From Psychroserpens sp. NJDZ02 (GTDB taxonomy: Bacteria > Bacteroidota > Bacteroidia > Flavobacteriales > Flavobacteriaceae): a DNA stretch of 64,000 nucleotides. The notes below the pieces were generated by a model, which made no database searches, was not told the origin of the DNA, and worked only from the letters and a program-made list of their open reading frames with translations. The translations under genes were made by a program, and so were the position numbers. The DNA lies in assembly GCF_004843725.1 (NCBI RefSeq), contig NZ_CP039451.1, positions 122,501 to 186,500 on the forward strand, written 5' to 3'. Below, one piece after another: positions 49,374 to 58,414 of this stretch (positions are counted from its first letter, which is position 1; every line of letters begins with the position of its first letter).

Positions 49374-49407
49374 AAAAAGAGCACAACTTAAATGCTGTGC
49401 TTTTTTT
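49374..49407 (+). terminator. Terminator after the hydrolase pair
   Basis: AGCACA and TGTGCT form a stem around a 10-base loop, followed by seven T. Its sequence resembles the terminators at 53951 and 57043. Confidence 0.75.
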
Positions 49408-49495
49408 GTTTTTATCTAGTTGAAACTGTTAAAAATTATTACTAAAAAGTTAAATGCTTTTGTGTTACCTTAATATCTAGTATCTTAAGTAGAAC

Positions 49496-50101
49496 ATGAC
49501 ACTAAAACTAATTTTACTCTTATTAATGACACAAACACTGTATCCACAATCTACAATACCCGAATCTATTGCAAATGAAATTAAAACAGCGCTGTCTTAT
49601 TACCCTGAATTAAAAGACACACCTATTAATTTTGAATTCAAGAAGACTATAAAAAAATCGACGATGCAAGCACAACCAACTGCTGGCAGTTTTCTAAAAC
49701 GAAAAGGAAAGCGCTCTTATAATATATTTATAAGTGAAACTGTAAAGATTTCTGGTGCTGTGTATTACACTAAAGATATGCCTAAAGACGTACTAATTGG
49801 TTGGATTGGTCACGAACTAGGTCATGTTATGGATTACAAAAACAGAAGCAACCTCAACCTGATGTGGTTTGGTGTAAAGTATCTTTTGTCAGACAACCAT
49901 ATTGCAGCTGCAGAACGCTCTGCAGATACTTATGCTGTACAATCAGGAATGGAAGATTATATACTAAAAACTAAAGCCTTTATATTAAGTCAAGCTAATA
50001 TTGAGCCATCCTACATCGCAAGAATTAAAAAATATTATTTGTCTCCCGAAGAAATCATGGCCATTATAAATCAAAGGGACGCTAAACTATCCAAATCTTA
50101 G
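49496..50101 (+). CDS. Secreted zinc-metalloprotease-like protein
   Basis: The 201-aa protein has a signal peptide (MTLKLILLLLMTQTLYPQ). An HExxH motif (H106, E107, H110) lies in GWIGHELGHVMDY, and a probable third ligand E140 is in AAAERSADTYAV, the M48-like gluzincin pattern ExxxD. No other domain is recognised. Targets are unknown. It converges with the GH3-family gene, overlapping by 4 nt. Confidence 0.75.
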   Translation: MTLKLILLLLMTQTLYPQSTIPESIANEIKTALSYYPELKDTPINFEFKKTIKKSTMQAQPTAGSFLKRKGKRSYNIFISETVKISGAVYYTKDMPKDVLIGWIGHELGHVMDYKNRSNLNLMWFGVKYLLSDNHIAAAERSADTYAVQSGMEDYILKTKAFILSQANIEPSYIARIKKYYLSPEEIMAIINQRDAKLSKS

Positions 50102-51621
50102 TATTTATGGACAAACGTTTCCCAATCTTTAAATTTATCTTCTCCCATAACGCGTTCCATTTTAACTTGCCCTCCTTTTTTCTTATTCGCTCCACTCCAC
50201 TCAGAAAACACCTCTGTATCAATAACCTCAACTTTTACACCTTCTAAAGCTTTACCTCTAGCAACCTTATAGTTTTTATTAGCCTTTTTCAAAAATTGAT
50301 CTAAAGCTTTTACAATTTCAGCATTGTCTTCTTTTAAACCTTCAGAGCCTAAATACCAACTATGATAAAAGCCATCATCAAAACGCTTGGCACATAATGT
50401 ATACTCAGGAATAGTAGTATTAAAAGTATCTTCTAAATGTCTAATAGCATCATCCAGTTTATTAACAGATAATTGCGAACCAACCGTATTTAAAAAGAAT
50501 TTGGTACGTCCCGTTATTTTAATTTCTGCTCTTTCAATATTAATAAACTCAATTGTATCACCAATTAAGTAACGCCAAGTACCACTTACGGTGCTAATAA
50601 TTAACACGTAATCTTGCTCTAGCTCAACGTCCTTTAAAGTAACACTCGGTGCTTCATTTTTTAATGAGCCATCTTGGTTAATGTATTCAGGTTTAAAGGG
50701 TACAAATTCAAAATAAATGCCGCCATCAGTGACCAATTGCATAGCATCAGTTTCTGGTCTGGCTTGGAATGCTACAAAACCTTCCGACGCTAAATACGTA
50801 TCAATAACGGTTACGGGTTTTCCTAGCAACGCATTAAAACTTTTCTCGTATGGACCAAAAGCAACACCTCCAGAAGTAAAGACTTGCAAATTAGGCCAAA
50901 CGTCGTGGATATTTTCAACCTTATGGTAATCGATAACAGCTTTTAGCATGAGTTCCATCCATGACGGAATTCCGCTTAAAGCGCCAATATCCCATTGTTT
51001 TGCTCGCTTAGCTATTGTGGTTACACGTGTATCCCAATCGTCAATTTTAGCGATGTCTTCTCCTGGTTTATAAAACCCTTTAAACCATGATGGAATATTA
51101 CTAGCTGTAATTCCGCTAATCTCCCCTTCTAAGTGATCATCTTTCTCTATTAAATCGGTAGAGCTTCCTAACATCATAGCTTCTTTACTAAAAAACTCGG
51201 CAGGTAAATTAAAATTACTAAGTGCTGTAACTTGATCTATTCCTGCTTGTTTAATAGCCTCTAACATAGCATCGGTTACAGGGATACGTTTACTTGTTTT
51301 CCCTGTTGTTCCAGAACTTAATGCAAAATAGGATGGACTACCAGGCCAAGTTACGTTTTCAATCCCATCATGCAATTTAGACCACCATTGCTCATTAATT
51401 TGGTTATAATCAAAAAACGGAATACGTTCAGAAAAAGCTTTTGAAGGTGTTTCTGACTCTAAAATAGCTTCAAAATTATACTGCTTACCAAACAACGTAT
51501 CTTTAGCTGTATCTAATAACCTATGTAACACCTTCTCTTGAGCTTCGATTGGTTTTACTTCTGGTGTCAACGCTTCTTTTAAATTAATTGCCCCTTTTAT
51601 AACGTTTCCTATAATCTCCAT
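50098..51621 (-). CDS. GH3 family acyl-adenylating protein
   Basis: The 507-aa protein is related to plant GH3 (auxin-responsive) enzymes of the acyl-adenylate superfamily. The ATP-binding motif is FALSSGTTGKTSKRIPV. The YLASEGFVAFQ segment and the C-terminal ISTVSGTWRYLIGDTI are conserved. Plant members link amino acids to hormone acids; bacterial substrates are unknown. It is a single gene with no signal peptide. Confidence 0.9.
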   Translation of the reverse strand: MEIIGNVIKGAINLKEALTPEVKPIEAQEKVLHRLLDTAKDTLFGKQYNFEAILESETPSKAFSERIPFFDYNQINEQWWSKLHDGIENVTWPGSPSYFALSSGTTGKTSKRIPVTDAMLEAIKQAGIDQVTALSNFNLPAEFFSKEAMMLGSSTDLIEKDDHLEGEISGITASNIPSWFKGFYKPGEDIAKIDDWDTRVTTIAKRAKQWDIGALSGIPSWMELMLKAVIDYHKVENIHDVWPNLQVFTSGGVAFGPYEKSFNALLGKPVTVIDTYLASEGFVAFQARPETDAMQLVTDGGIYFEFVPFKPEYINQDGSLKNEAPSVTLKDVELEQDYVLIISTVSGTWRYLIGDTIEFINIERAEIKITGRTKFFLNTVGSQLSVNKLDDAIRHLEDTFNTTIPEYTLCAKRFDDGFYHSWYLGSEGLKEDNAEIVKALDQFLKKANKNYKVARGKALEGVKVEVIDTEVFSEWSGANKKKGGQVKMERVMGEDKFKDWETFVHKY

Positions 51622-51814
51622 GTTACTTATGTATAATGTAATTGCCTAGTTTTCTAATTTCTATGAAAATAAAAAAAAATATATAATCACAACGGTCCTT
51701 TACAGTAATATTAACAGTCACCTTATGTCATGTTTCGACTTGCTTTAATTAGAAAATTCTGATATCTTCGGAACAAATATATCTCCCAAAATCAAAAAGC
51801 AAATACCTAAACCC

Positions 51815-52801
51815 ATGCCCAACGAACAACTAATTAAGGATATTAAACATTTTGAATACACTACAAAAGACAGGTATGAAGTCATGCAAAATCTATTAAA
51901 AAAAGAGTATAACCAATCTGAAATAATAAAAGAATTTGACAACTACCAGTTTAAGTCCGAGTGGAATGGAAATATATTAGGTTTTTTTATGATTGGTCTA
52001 GCGATATGGATAGGCTTTAGTATAAAATCTACCTTTGGAAGTTTTAACTACGAATTTGATTCTTCCGGAGATTTTTTCAGATTAAATGAATGGGTTTTTA
52101 AGCCTTTTTTGATTTTAGCTTTATTGTTTACAGGTATCAATGCTAGTATCAATAAAGGTTTTATAAATAAAAACACACGCCTAACCTTGTTAATAGCATT
52201 GGTATTGTTCATTGTTATTTCTATAAGCTCCAATTCGCCTATGTCCGCCTTAGCAGGAATTATTGGTATTGTTATTTATAGCTTATACAAAACCGCTTCA
52301 AAAGAGAGTGTATCAAGTGCTGAAATAATTATTAATTCGATAAGACGTGGCGCTAATGATCATAAAGTAATTTTGAAAAAGGTCATTGCTGTTGATGGCA
52401 AGGACTGGAAAGGCTCCTCTATATTTCTATTTCTATTATTAGCTTTTTGCTTATTACTCAACTCCCCTATTGATATGACGCGAGAAATCACATATCAAAC
52501 TGCTAATAGCACATCCTATAGACCAGCATTACAATCCATTGATACGATCCTAGTTTATGGTTTAAAAACACTACTATTAATAAGCTTAATAGTAAGTCTA
52601 TTTTTAAGTATTAATTATAAAAAATTTAGACTCTTACTATTTACTTTAATGAGCTTATCTGTCATTTATATCGTAGCTACTATTTTTCATTCCAACTTCC
52701 AAGTTTCTATATTTCCGCCATTACTTATTATTTTAAGTGGAGCAATAAAAATAACTTTAGATAAAATAGCGCTTGTAGAAGCAAAACAGGATGTACACTA
52801 A
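51815..52801 (+). CDS. Integral membrane protein, unknown function
   Basis: The 328-aa protein has a soluble N-terminal part (about 1-45, MPNEQLIKDIKHFEYTT) and about eight hydrophobic helices in two groups, separated by a loop near 165-200. No known transporter or enzyme motif is seen. It is flanked by a 193-nt gap and a convergent small gene. Confidence 0.7.
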   Translation: MPNEQLIKDIKHFEYTTKDRYEVMQNLLKKEYNQSEIIKEFDNYQFKSEWNGNILGFFMIGLAIWIGFSIKSTFGSFNYEFDSSGDFFRLNEWVFKPFLILALLFTGINASINKGFINKNTRLTLLIALVLFIVISISSNSPMSALAGIIGIVIYSLYKTASKESVSSAEIIINSIRRGANDHKVILKKVIAVDGKDWKGSSIFLFLLLAFCLLLNSPIDMTREITYQTANSTSYRPALQSIDTILVYGLKTLLLISLIVSLFLSINYKKFRLLLFTLMSLSVIYIVATIFHSNFQVSIFPPLLIILSGAIKITLDKIALVEAKQDVH

Positions 52802-52822
52802 AAACCAAACATAAAATGACCA

Positions 52823-53074
52823 TTACACATTACCCACGGTAGTCAAAATTAAAGAAAAGATATAAATACAAACACCTACAGGAATAAGACTCAATAAAAA
52901 CCACAGCAGTCCTGTTTTATTAAGTAAATTAATTATCGGTAATGCTATATAATAAAACAAGATGCACAGTGCTACTTTATCGTTTATATAAAGATGAAGA
53001 TTAATATGACATGCAGATTGTAGACTAATTAGAATAAAAAATAACGCCAGTGATACTATATTTAGTTTTTTCAT
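52823..53074 (-). CDS. Small membrane protein
   Basis: The 83-aa protein from the ATG at 53074 has three hydrophobic segments (MKKLNIVSLALFFILISLQ first). A TACATTTG (-7 type) ends 6 bases upstream of this ATG, so a longer frame starting at 53107 is unlikely. A leaderless mRNA is possible. Function unknown. Confidence 0.55.
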   Translation of the reverse strand: MKKLNIVSLALFFILISLQSACHINLHLYINDKVALCILFYYIALPIINLLNKTGLLWFLLSLIPVGVCIYIFSLILTTVGNV

Positions 53075-53079
53075 TACGA

Positions 53080-53087
53080 CAAATGTA
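53080..53087 (-). promoter_or_regulatory. -7 element close to a start codon
   Basis: On the minus strand TACATTTG lies 5 bases before the ATG at 53074. No clear TTG is found at the ideal distance, so the promoter is tentative. Confidence 0.4.
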
Positions 53088-53241
53088 ACAAATACTTTTT
53101 TACACATTAAAACACGATTTTGGATCTACTTTAAACCATTATTTAATTTTCTGTGTTTTTAAAATTAAAACTTTAAATTTGAATTGCGTTAACACCTCAT
53201 AAGCAGTTTTAACTTTCATTAATTCGTTCACCCTCACTATT

Positions 53242-53916
53242 ATGAAAAAAATATTAACAATTCTAACAGTATTATTACTATCTAGCCTGTCCTATTCTCA
53301 AACATGTGAAGACACATCGCCTTATAAAGAAGGTATGATTCTAGAATACACAAACTATAACAAGAAAGGTAAAGAAAAGTCTGTGGAAAGTCACACCATA
53401 GAAACCGTATCAAATGAAGACGGCAACCTGACTATTTATATAAAATCTATAGAAGACAAAACGCCTAAAGAATACATCTTAAAATGTATTAATGGTGATT
53501 TTTATGTCGATATGTCAAATTACACAACCTTACAAAACAATGATAATAGCAACAATTTTAAGGTAAAGGCCACAGGAGACTTTTTAGAATTTCCAGATAA
53601 CATGGAGGTTGGTACTGTTTTAAAAGATGGAACTATAGATTTAGCTATTGGTGACGAAAATAGTTCGGCTTCCATTGCCACCATGAATATACTCAACAGA
53701 AAGATACTTGCAAACGAGTCATTGACTACAAAAGCAGGTACTTTTGATGGATACAAAGTCTCTTTTGACTATATCTTTAATATAGGCATCATCAAATTTA
53801 GAGGCTCTGGAATAGAATGGTATGTCAAAGGTATTGGAATAATAAAAAGCGAAAATTATAGCAAAAAAGGAAAACTACGATCGTCTAGAGTATTGACAAA
53901 AATCACTAATAATTAA
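53242..53916 (+). CDS. Secreted TapB/DUF3108-like protein
   Basis: The 224-aa protein has a signal peptide (MKKILTILTVLLLSSLSYSQ). A single beta-rich domain with the end WYVKGIGIIKSENYSKKGKL resembles the DUF3108/TapB group of envelope proteins. A TAAATTTG (53174-53181) upstream is a likely -7 element. A decayed copy of its 3' end lies at 55876-56029. Function unknown. Confidence 0.75.
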   Translation: MKKILTILTVLLLSSLSYSQTCEDTSPYKEGMILEYTNYNKKGKEKSVESHTIETVSNEDGNLTIYIKSIEDKTPKEYILKCINGDFYVDMSNYTTLQNNDNSNNFKVKATGDFLEFPDNMEVGTVLKDGTIDLAIGDENSSASIATMNILNRKILANESLTTKAGTFDGYKVSFDYIFNIGIIKFRGSGIEWYVKGIGIIKSENYSKKGKLRSSRVLTKITNN

Positions 53917-53950
53917 GACTAACTCTTGATTATAGTGTATTAGACCTAAG

Positions 53951-53977
53951 AAAAGCACAACCTAAAGTTGTGTTTTT
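53951..53977 (+). terminator. Terminator after the TapB-like gene
   Basis: AAAAGCACAAC-CTAAA-GTTGTGTTTTT hairpin. The 24 bases around its left half recur exactly at 57043, which points to a shared origin. Confidence 0.8.
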
Positions 53978-54137
53978 CTATTTTAACACAATGCAACAGT
54001 ATCGCTTATTGCTCTGCATCATAGTGCTACATATTTTTAAATCTAAGACGACTTCTTACTAGGCGTAACAATCATAGCATTAGCTATTTCATTTAATCCG
54101 ATATATCTGTCATTATTAATCAAAAAAACCAAATATC

Positions 54138-54686
54138 ATGACAAAAACCGTGTATAAATACTTATTAACCGCACTCCTTTTAATTAGTGTTTTATCTTGT
54201 AAAGACAAAAATAAATCTATTCTTGAGCAAGAGGCTATTCAAGATTCCTTAAGACTGAATGCTATTGAGACATTTAAAAAAGACTTAATCCCTAGCCCAC
54301 TAGAACATACTGATTTTTATATTTCACTACCAAAAGACTATATCATAAAACCCCAACAAGGTCCAGATTTCAATATATTTTATGTTGTCCATAACGACAC
54401 CATTAGTACTACAAATTATTATGGTGGTTTATATATTGGTAATCATCCAAACACATTTGAGATGACTAACGATAGTTGTAACATTGATTATATCGAAGGA
54501 AACGTTTTTGACAAAAAAAACCAATGGACCACATATAATTGTAACGAGGACTATTCCTTAGAAGCTGTAATAGACAATAAGTACAATCAAAGCTGGAACC
54601 AAAAAATTCATTTTTTTGGTAATTCGGTAAACAAAGAAGGAATAGACAAGTTAATTATGATTTACGAAACGTTGTCAAAAAGATAA
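54138..54686 (+). CDS. Putative lipoprotein
   Basis: The 182-aa protein has lipoprotein signal LLTALLLISVLSC, then a charged linker and a beta-rich domain. No family is recognised. It lies 11 nt before an SH3-domain gene and is probably co-transcribed with it. Confidence 0.65.
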   Translation: MTKTVYKYLLTALLLISVLSCKDKNKSILEQEAIQDSLRLNAIETFKKDLIPSPLEHTDFYISLPKDYIIKPQQGPDFNIFYVVHNDTISTTNYYGGLYIGNHPNTFEMTNDSCNIDYIEGNVFDKKNQWTTYNCNEDYSLEAVIDNKYNQSWNQKIHFFGNSVNKEGIDKLIMIYETLSKR

Positions 54687-54697
54687 AATAAAAAACA

Positions 54698-55669
54698 ATG
54701 CAAGTAACTAAAACAATATTACTGATCACCTTACTATTTACATTTACAACTTATGGTCAAGACACCTATATAGTAACAGCTAAAAATGGTTTAAATATAA
54801 GAGTCGCTCCTGAGTCTAATGCTAAAAAACTAGGTGTGCTTCCTTTTGAATTTGAATTAAAAATTAATAGTAGTACAGACATAGTAGAAACAGTTAAAGA
54901 TGGTGACACTAAAGTTTCAGGCGAATGGATTAAAATCGAGTTAAAGCAATTACCAAGCATACACTCCAGTAAACAGTATGGCTATATTTTTGATGCCTAT
55001 ATTAAATGGAAAAATCCTTATAAGGATATAGGTCATATTGATACGTTTGAAAAACTACCAAGTTTAAAATTTACAGCAATAACTGAAGTTGAATTTAACA
55101 AAACCGATAGTATCGCCCCTTCTAAATTAACCAAAATAGAAAAAGATGACACCCACTTCTTTATTAAAACAAATAAGGAAACACACCAATTTAAATTTTA
55201 TAAGGATTATGGTGCCAATGGTGGTTGGAGTGGTTCCGAATTTATAGGCTATTATCCTGCATTTCAGTTTTATGCTATCACAACTAATTTTACTTCTGGA
55301 GGTCTTGGTTTTGGACAATTTATTTTGATTGATCGTGTTACTAATCACCAATACACCCTAATATCTATTGGTGATGGCGAAGTACAGCAACCTATCCCCT
55401 CGCCCAACAATGACTATTTGATTTATTACTATAACCTTATGTATAGCGCAAATGAATCCTTTATAAGCTTAATAAAAGTAAATGCCTCAGCAAAATTAGA
55501 TGCCAATAACTATTTATCTGAATATAAAAGCTATCATGCAACAGATTGGCAAGTGGAAGCTATTAGATGGAGTCAAGCTTATACTTGTGTTGTTAAAGCT
55601 AGCCATAAAGTGTACAAAAATAAGAAATGGATTAAGACCTTCAAATATTTCAAAACTGAGATAAAATAG
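54698..55669 (+). CDS. Secreted SH3b-domain protein
   Basis: The 323-aa protein has a signal peptide (MQVTKTILLITLLFTFTTYG). A bacterial SH3 domain (about 22-95; NGLNIRVAPESNAKKLGVLP, then GYIFDAYIKW) usually binds peptidoglycan or peptides. The C-terminal half (about 120-323) is an unidentified beta-rich, propeller-like domain with DRVTNHQYTLISIGDGEVQ. Confidence 0.75.
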   Translation: MQVTKTILLITLLFTFTTYGQDTYIVTAKNGLNIRVAPESNAKKLGVLPFEFELKINSSTDIVETVKDGDTKVSGEWIKIELKQLPSIHSSKQYGYIFDAYIKWKNPYKDIGHIDTFEKLPSLKFTAITEVEFNKTDSIAPSKLTKIEKDDTHFFIKTNKETHQFKFYKDYGANGGWSGSEFIGYYPAFQFYAITTNFTSGGLGFGQFILIDRVTNHQYTLISIGDGEVQQPIPSPNNDYLIYYYNLMYSANESFISLIKVNASAKLDANNYLSEYKSYHATDWQVEAIRWSQAYTCVVKASHKVYKNKKWIKTFKYFKTEIK

Positions 55670-55875
55670 TATTATACCCTATACAATTCACCTAACAAGC
55701 TTTAATGGCTGGATTAATAATATTTTACTTCGAAAGTTTGAATCACTTGGACAAAAACAAGTAGGTTTAAGATCCCCATTTAATTAAAATACAATCTCAC
55801 TTCTTACCTATTTTAAATGATGAAATTAATGATTAATCTTTTTATTACTTAACCTCTAAAAAAAATCCTTTTAGC

Positions 55876-56029
55876 ACCGATAAAATCTCTTTTGATTCTG
55901 TTTTTAATATAGGAATTTTAAAATTTGGAGTTTCTGGAATTGAATGGTATGTCAAAGGTAGTAGTGAAAACTATAGTGAAAAAGGAAAATTATGATCATC
56001 TAGAGTATTGTCAAAAATCATTAACATTT
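55876..56029 (+). pseudogene. Decayed 3' fragment of a TapB/DUF3108-like gene
   Basis: The frame from 55882 reads KISFDSVFNIGILKF...SGIEWYVKG..SENYSEKGKL, then a TGA (55993-55995), then SSRVLSKI. It matches the last third of the intact gene at 53242-53916. There is a small in-frame deletion after WYVKG, and the Arg codon CGA has become TGA. No 5' part is found upstream. A terminator-like hairpin follows at 56048. The open frame starting at 55925 is only a shifted reading of this remnant. Confidence 0.85.
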
Positions 56030-56047
56030 TACGATTTGAGCTATAAT

Positions 56048-56083
56048 AAAAAAAAAGAGCAACTTAATTGTTATGCTTTTTTT
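56048..56083 (+). terminator. Degenerate terminator after the TapB-like fragment
   Basis: AAAGAGCAACTTAATTGTTATGCTTTTT forms an imperfect stem before a T run. It looks like a drifted copy of the terminators at 53951 and 57043. Confidence 0.5.
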
Positions 56084-56208
56084 ATTCAAACCTGTTCAAG
56101 AACTAAAAATAACTTCGTACTATATTTCAAAAAAACAAATTTTAATTTGTCAAAAAAATCTTTTAAATTTGAATATTAGTAAAATAACCCATTAAAACAA
56201 CCTAATTT

Positions 56209-56976
56209 ATGAAAACAAAATTACTTACATTATTACTATTTATTACAACCTTTAATTTAATAGGTCAAATCAATCTCGTTCCTAATGCGGATATGGAAAA
56301 TTGGGATTCGTTTGACGATAACCCTGACGATTGGAGCAGGTTTCTAAATGGATATTGGAATAAAAGTTCGGACGCTCAAAATGGTACCTCAAGCTTAGAA
56401 TTAGAAATTGATTCTGACAGAACATTTATATATATATTTACTCCTGATATTCAATTTACAAGTGGAACTACGTATGTTTGTTCTTTTTACTATAAAAAAG
56501 TGTCCGATAATATTACCAAAATTGAATTTAATTTGATGCAAACACAAAGTGTCTTTCCAGTAAGTTTATCAGATAATGAATTCACAGATTTATCTGCAAC
56601 AGAATGGAAAAAAGGAGAATTTGAATTTACCGCTACAGATACAGAAAATGTGCAAGCTTGGATATATACCAGAGGTGATGCTAGTGCAAAAGCATTAATT
56701 GATAATGTCTCTATTGTTAATAAAGCAACATTATCTACAGCAGCATTTAGTGATGTAAAAAACAAAATAAATATCTATCCAAACCCATCACAAAACCAAA
56801 TTAAAATTTCTGGAATAAACACTTTAGAACCGTACACAATTTATAATGCTATTGGAAAAGAAATTTCAAAAGGAAAAGTGTCTAAAAACGAGGAAATTGA
56901 TATTAAAGCATTCTCTAAAGGGCTCTATTTCTTAAAATTAGATAACGGAAACACATTAAAGTTTATAAAAGAATAA
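56209..56976 (+). CDS. Type IX-secreted protein with carbohydrate-binding-like domain
   Basis: The 255-aa protein has a signal peptide (MKTKLLTLLLFITTFNLIG). A jelly-roll domain (about 25-170; LVPNADMENWDSF...TSSLELEI) resembles CBM4/9-type modules. The C-terminal type A sorting domain (about 185-255) has NIYPNPSQNQIKIS and ends GLYFLKLDNGNTLKFIKE. The sorting tail means export by the type IX system. No catalytic domain is present. Possible -7 element TAAATTTG at 56164-56171. Confidence 0.85.
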   Translation: MKTKLLTLLLFITTFNLIGQINLVPNADMENWDSFDDNPDDWSRFLNGYWNKSSDAQNGTSSLELEIDSDRTFIYIFTPDIQFTSGTTYVCSFYYKKVSDNITKIEFNLMQTQSVFPVSLSDNEFTDLSATEWKKGEFEFTATDTENVQAWIYTRGDASAKALIDNVSIVNKATLSTAAFSDVKNKINIYPNPSQNQIKISGINTLEPYTIYNAIGKEISKGKVSKNEEIDIKAFSKGLYFLKLDNGNTLKFIKE

Positions 56977-57042
56977 AAAAACAGTATTGATAAAACAAGA
57001 AACAGACCTATAATTACTTGTTTTATTGAAACCTGAAATTAG

Positions 57043-57072
57043 AAAAGCACAACCTAAAGTTGTGCTTTTTTT
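57043..57072 (+). terminator. Terminator after the T9SS gene
   Basis: AAAAGCACAAC-CTAAA-GTTGTGCTTTT with a T run. It is the same hairpin as at 53951. Confidence 0.85.
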
Positions 57073-57248
57073 ATTTATACTTTTACAACAAAATTGAGCA
57101 ATCAAAATTACAGCCTTCATTTTTATAAAAAAACTATTAATTTAGTAAATATTATTTTTATAGGTACAACTTATTAAAATGAGTCTATATCAATTAAACC
57201 CTGCTGTCGACTATAGCACTGTTAACCTTAATATCACAGAAAATTCCA

Positions 57249-57821
57249 TTGGAAAATTTAATTAAAATAGCTAAAGAACATGGTTTAACAAATGATCTAA
57301 TTGATCAGTTACTAAATATTTCTACTATAGAAAAGATTAAAAATAAAACTGTTCTTTTAGATTACGGAGAGAAAACCAATAAAATATATTACATCCTAAA
57401 AGGTGGTTTTGTCACTAAAGCTTGGAATGAAGAGAAACAAATTGAAAAAACAATAAGCTTCAATCTAAATTCTTTTCATCCGCATATGACCGAAGCTAAA
57501 GCTTATTTCTTTAATTTAGAAAGTGAAAATAAAATACAAGCCATAAGTAATGCTACCGTATTATCTTATTACAAGTCTGACCTAGATAAAATTGCTTCAG
57601 AAAATAATAGTTTTAATAAATTCTCCAATCATATGATTATACAGAGTTTAATCTCTGAAAATCAATTAAGATCTAAACTATTAACCTATTCACCTAAAAA
57701 ATTTTACACATACCTTTTAGATGAGCATCCCGAAATAAGTAAAACGATACCGTCTAAAGATATTGCAAGTTTTCTTGGCATTTCCGAGGTATGGATGAGT
57801 AATATTAAACACGACCTCTAG
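57249..57821 (+). CDS. Crp/Fnr family transcriptional regulator
   Basis: The 190-aa protein has an N-terminal cyclic-nucleotide-binding-type beta roll (about 25-110; LLDYGEKTNKIYYILKGGFV) and a C-terminal helix-turn-helix (KDIASFLGISEVWMSNIKHDL). The likely start is TTG at 57249; no ATG lies between it and the in-frame stop at 57195. The key Arg/Glu of the cAMP pocket are not clear, so the ligand is unknown. It precedes a broken and an intact AttH/CrtC-like gene. Confidence 0.85.
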   Translation: MENLIKIAKEHGLTNDLIDQLLNISTIEKIKNKTVLLDYGEKTNKIYYILKGGFVTKAWNEEKQIEKTISFNLNSFHPHMTEAKAYFFNLESENKIQAISNATVLSYYKSDLDKIASENNSFNKFSNHMIIQSLISENQLRSKLLTYSPKKFYTYLLDEHPEISKTIPSKDIASFLGISEVWMSNIKHDL

Positions 57822-57889
57822 TTTTCTTAAACTACTTTAAGACCTTTCTTCAAGCATCGCTATACCTTTGTTTTATAAAATTACAAATT

Positions 57890-58275
57890 ATGAAACAACT
57901 TACAAAAAAGTGTTTAGTTACTGCTATACTTCTTTTTAGTGGATACAGCTTATTTGCTCAGAATTCATCAAAAAAATTATTACAAAATAGTACTAACTAT
58001 ACCAAGTACAATTTAAGGAAGGTAATATTACTGAAGTTTGGGAAGATGGTATGCGCACTTCGGGAGAAAAAGAAACCTATCAGTGGTGGTATTTTGACGC
58101 ACATTTAGAGAACGGCAGTACTGCTGTAATTGCATGTCATACCAAAGCAATGACAAACATTGATAAGCCTTCGCAACCCTATGTTACACTATCTATTAAT
58201 AAGACTGACGGTACCAAAAGAGTGTACAAAAAGGATCTATTAACTAATAACGATACTAGCCCTAAAGCAGTATAG
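57890..58275 (+). pseudogene. AttH/CrtC-like gene, frameshifted and truncated
   Basis: The product starts with a signal peptide (MKQLTKKCLVTAILLFSGYS). Near 58008 the frame must shift to continue VQFKEGNITEVWEDGM and the family hallmark YQWWYFDAHLENGS. The shifted frame stops at 58275 after about 90 residues of the domain, far short of the family's usual 300 or more. No later part is found in 58276-58414. It is therefore a remnant, related to the intact gene at 58415. Confidence 0.82.
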
Positions 58276-58414
58276 AAATTAATGTGTTTGGGCAAACCCA
58301 ATCAAGGCTAATAACAAACACCTTTTTAATAATAGTTAAGACTTTACACAACAAGATTATCTATTAACCTATTAGATCACCTATTCAATAAAATAATATT
58401 TAAAATATCAACTT

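Noticed and set aside
55925..56179. 84-codon frame
   Set aside because: It is a shifted reading of the decayed TapB-like fragment and its terminator.
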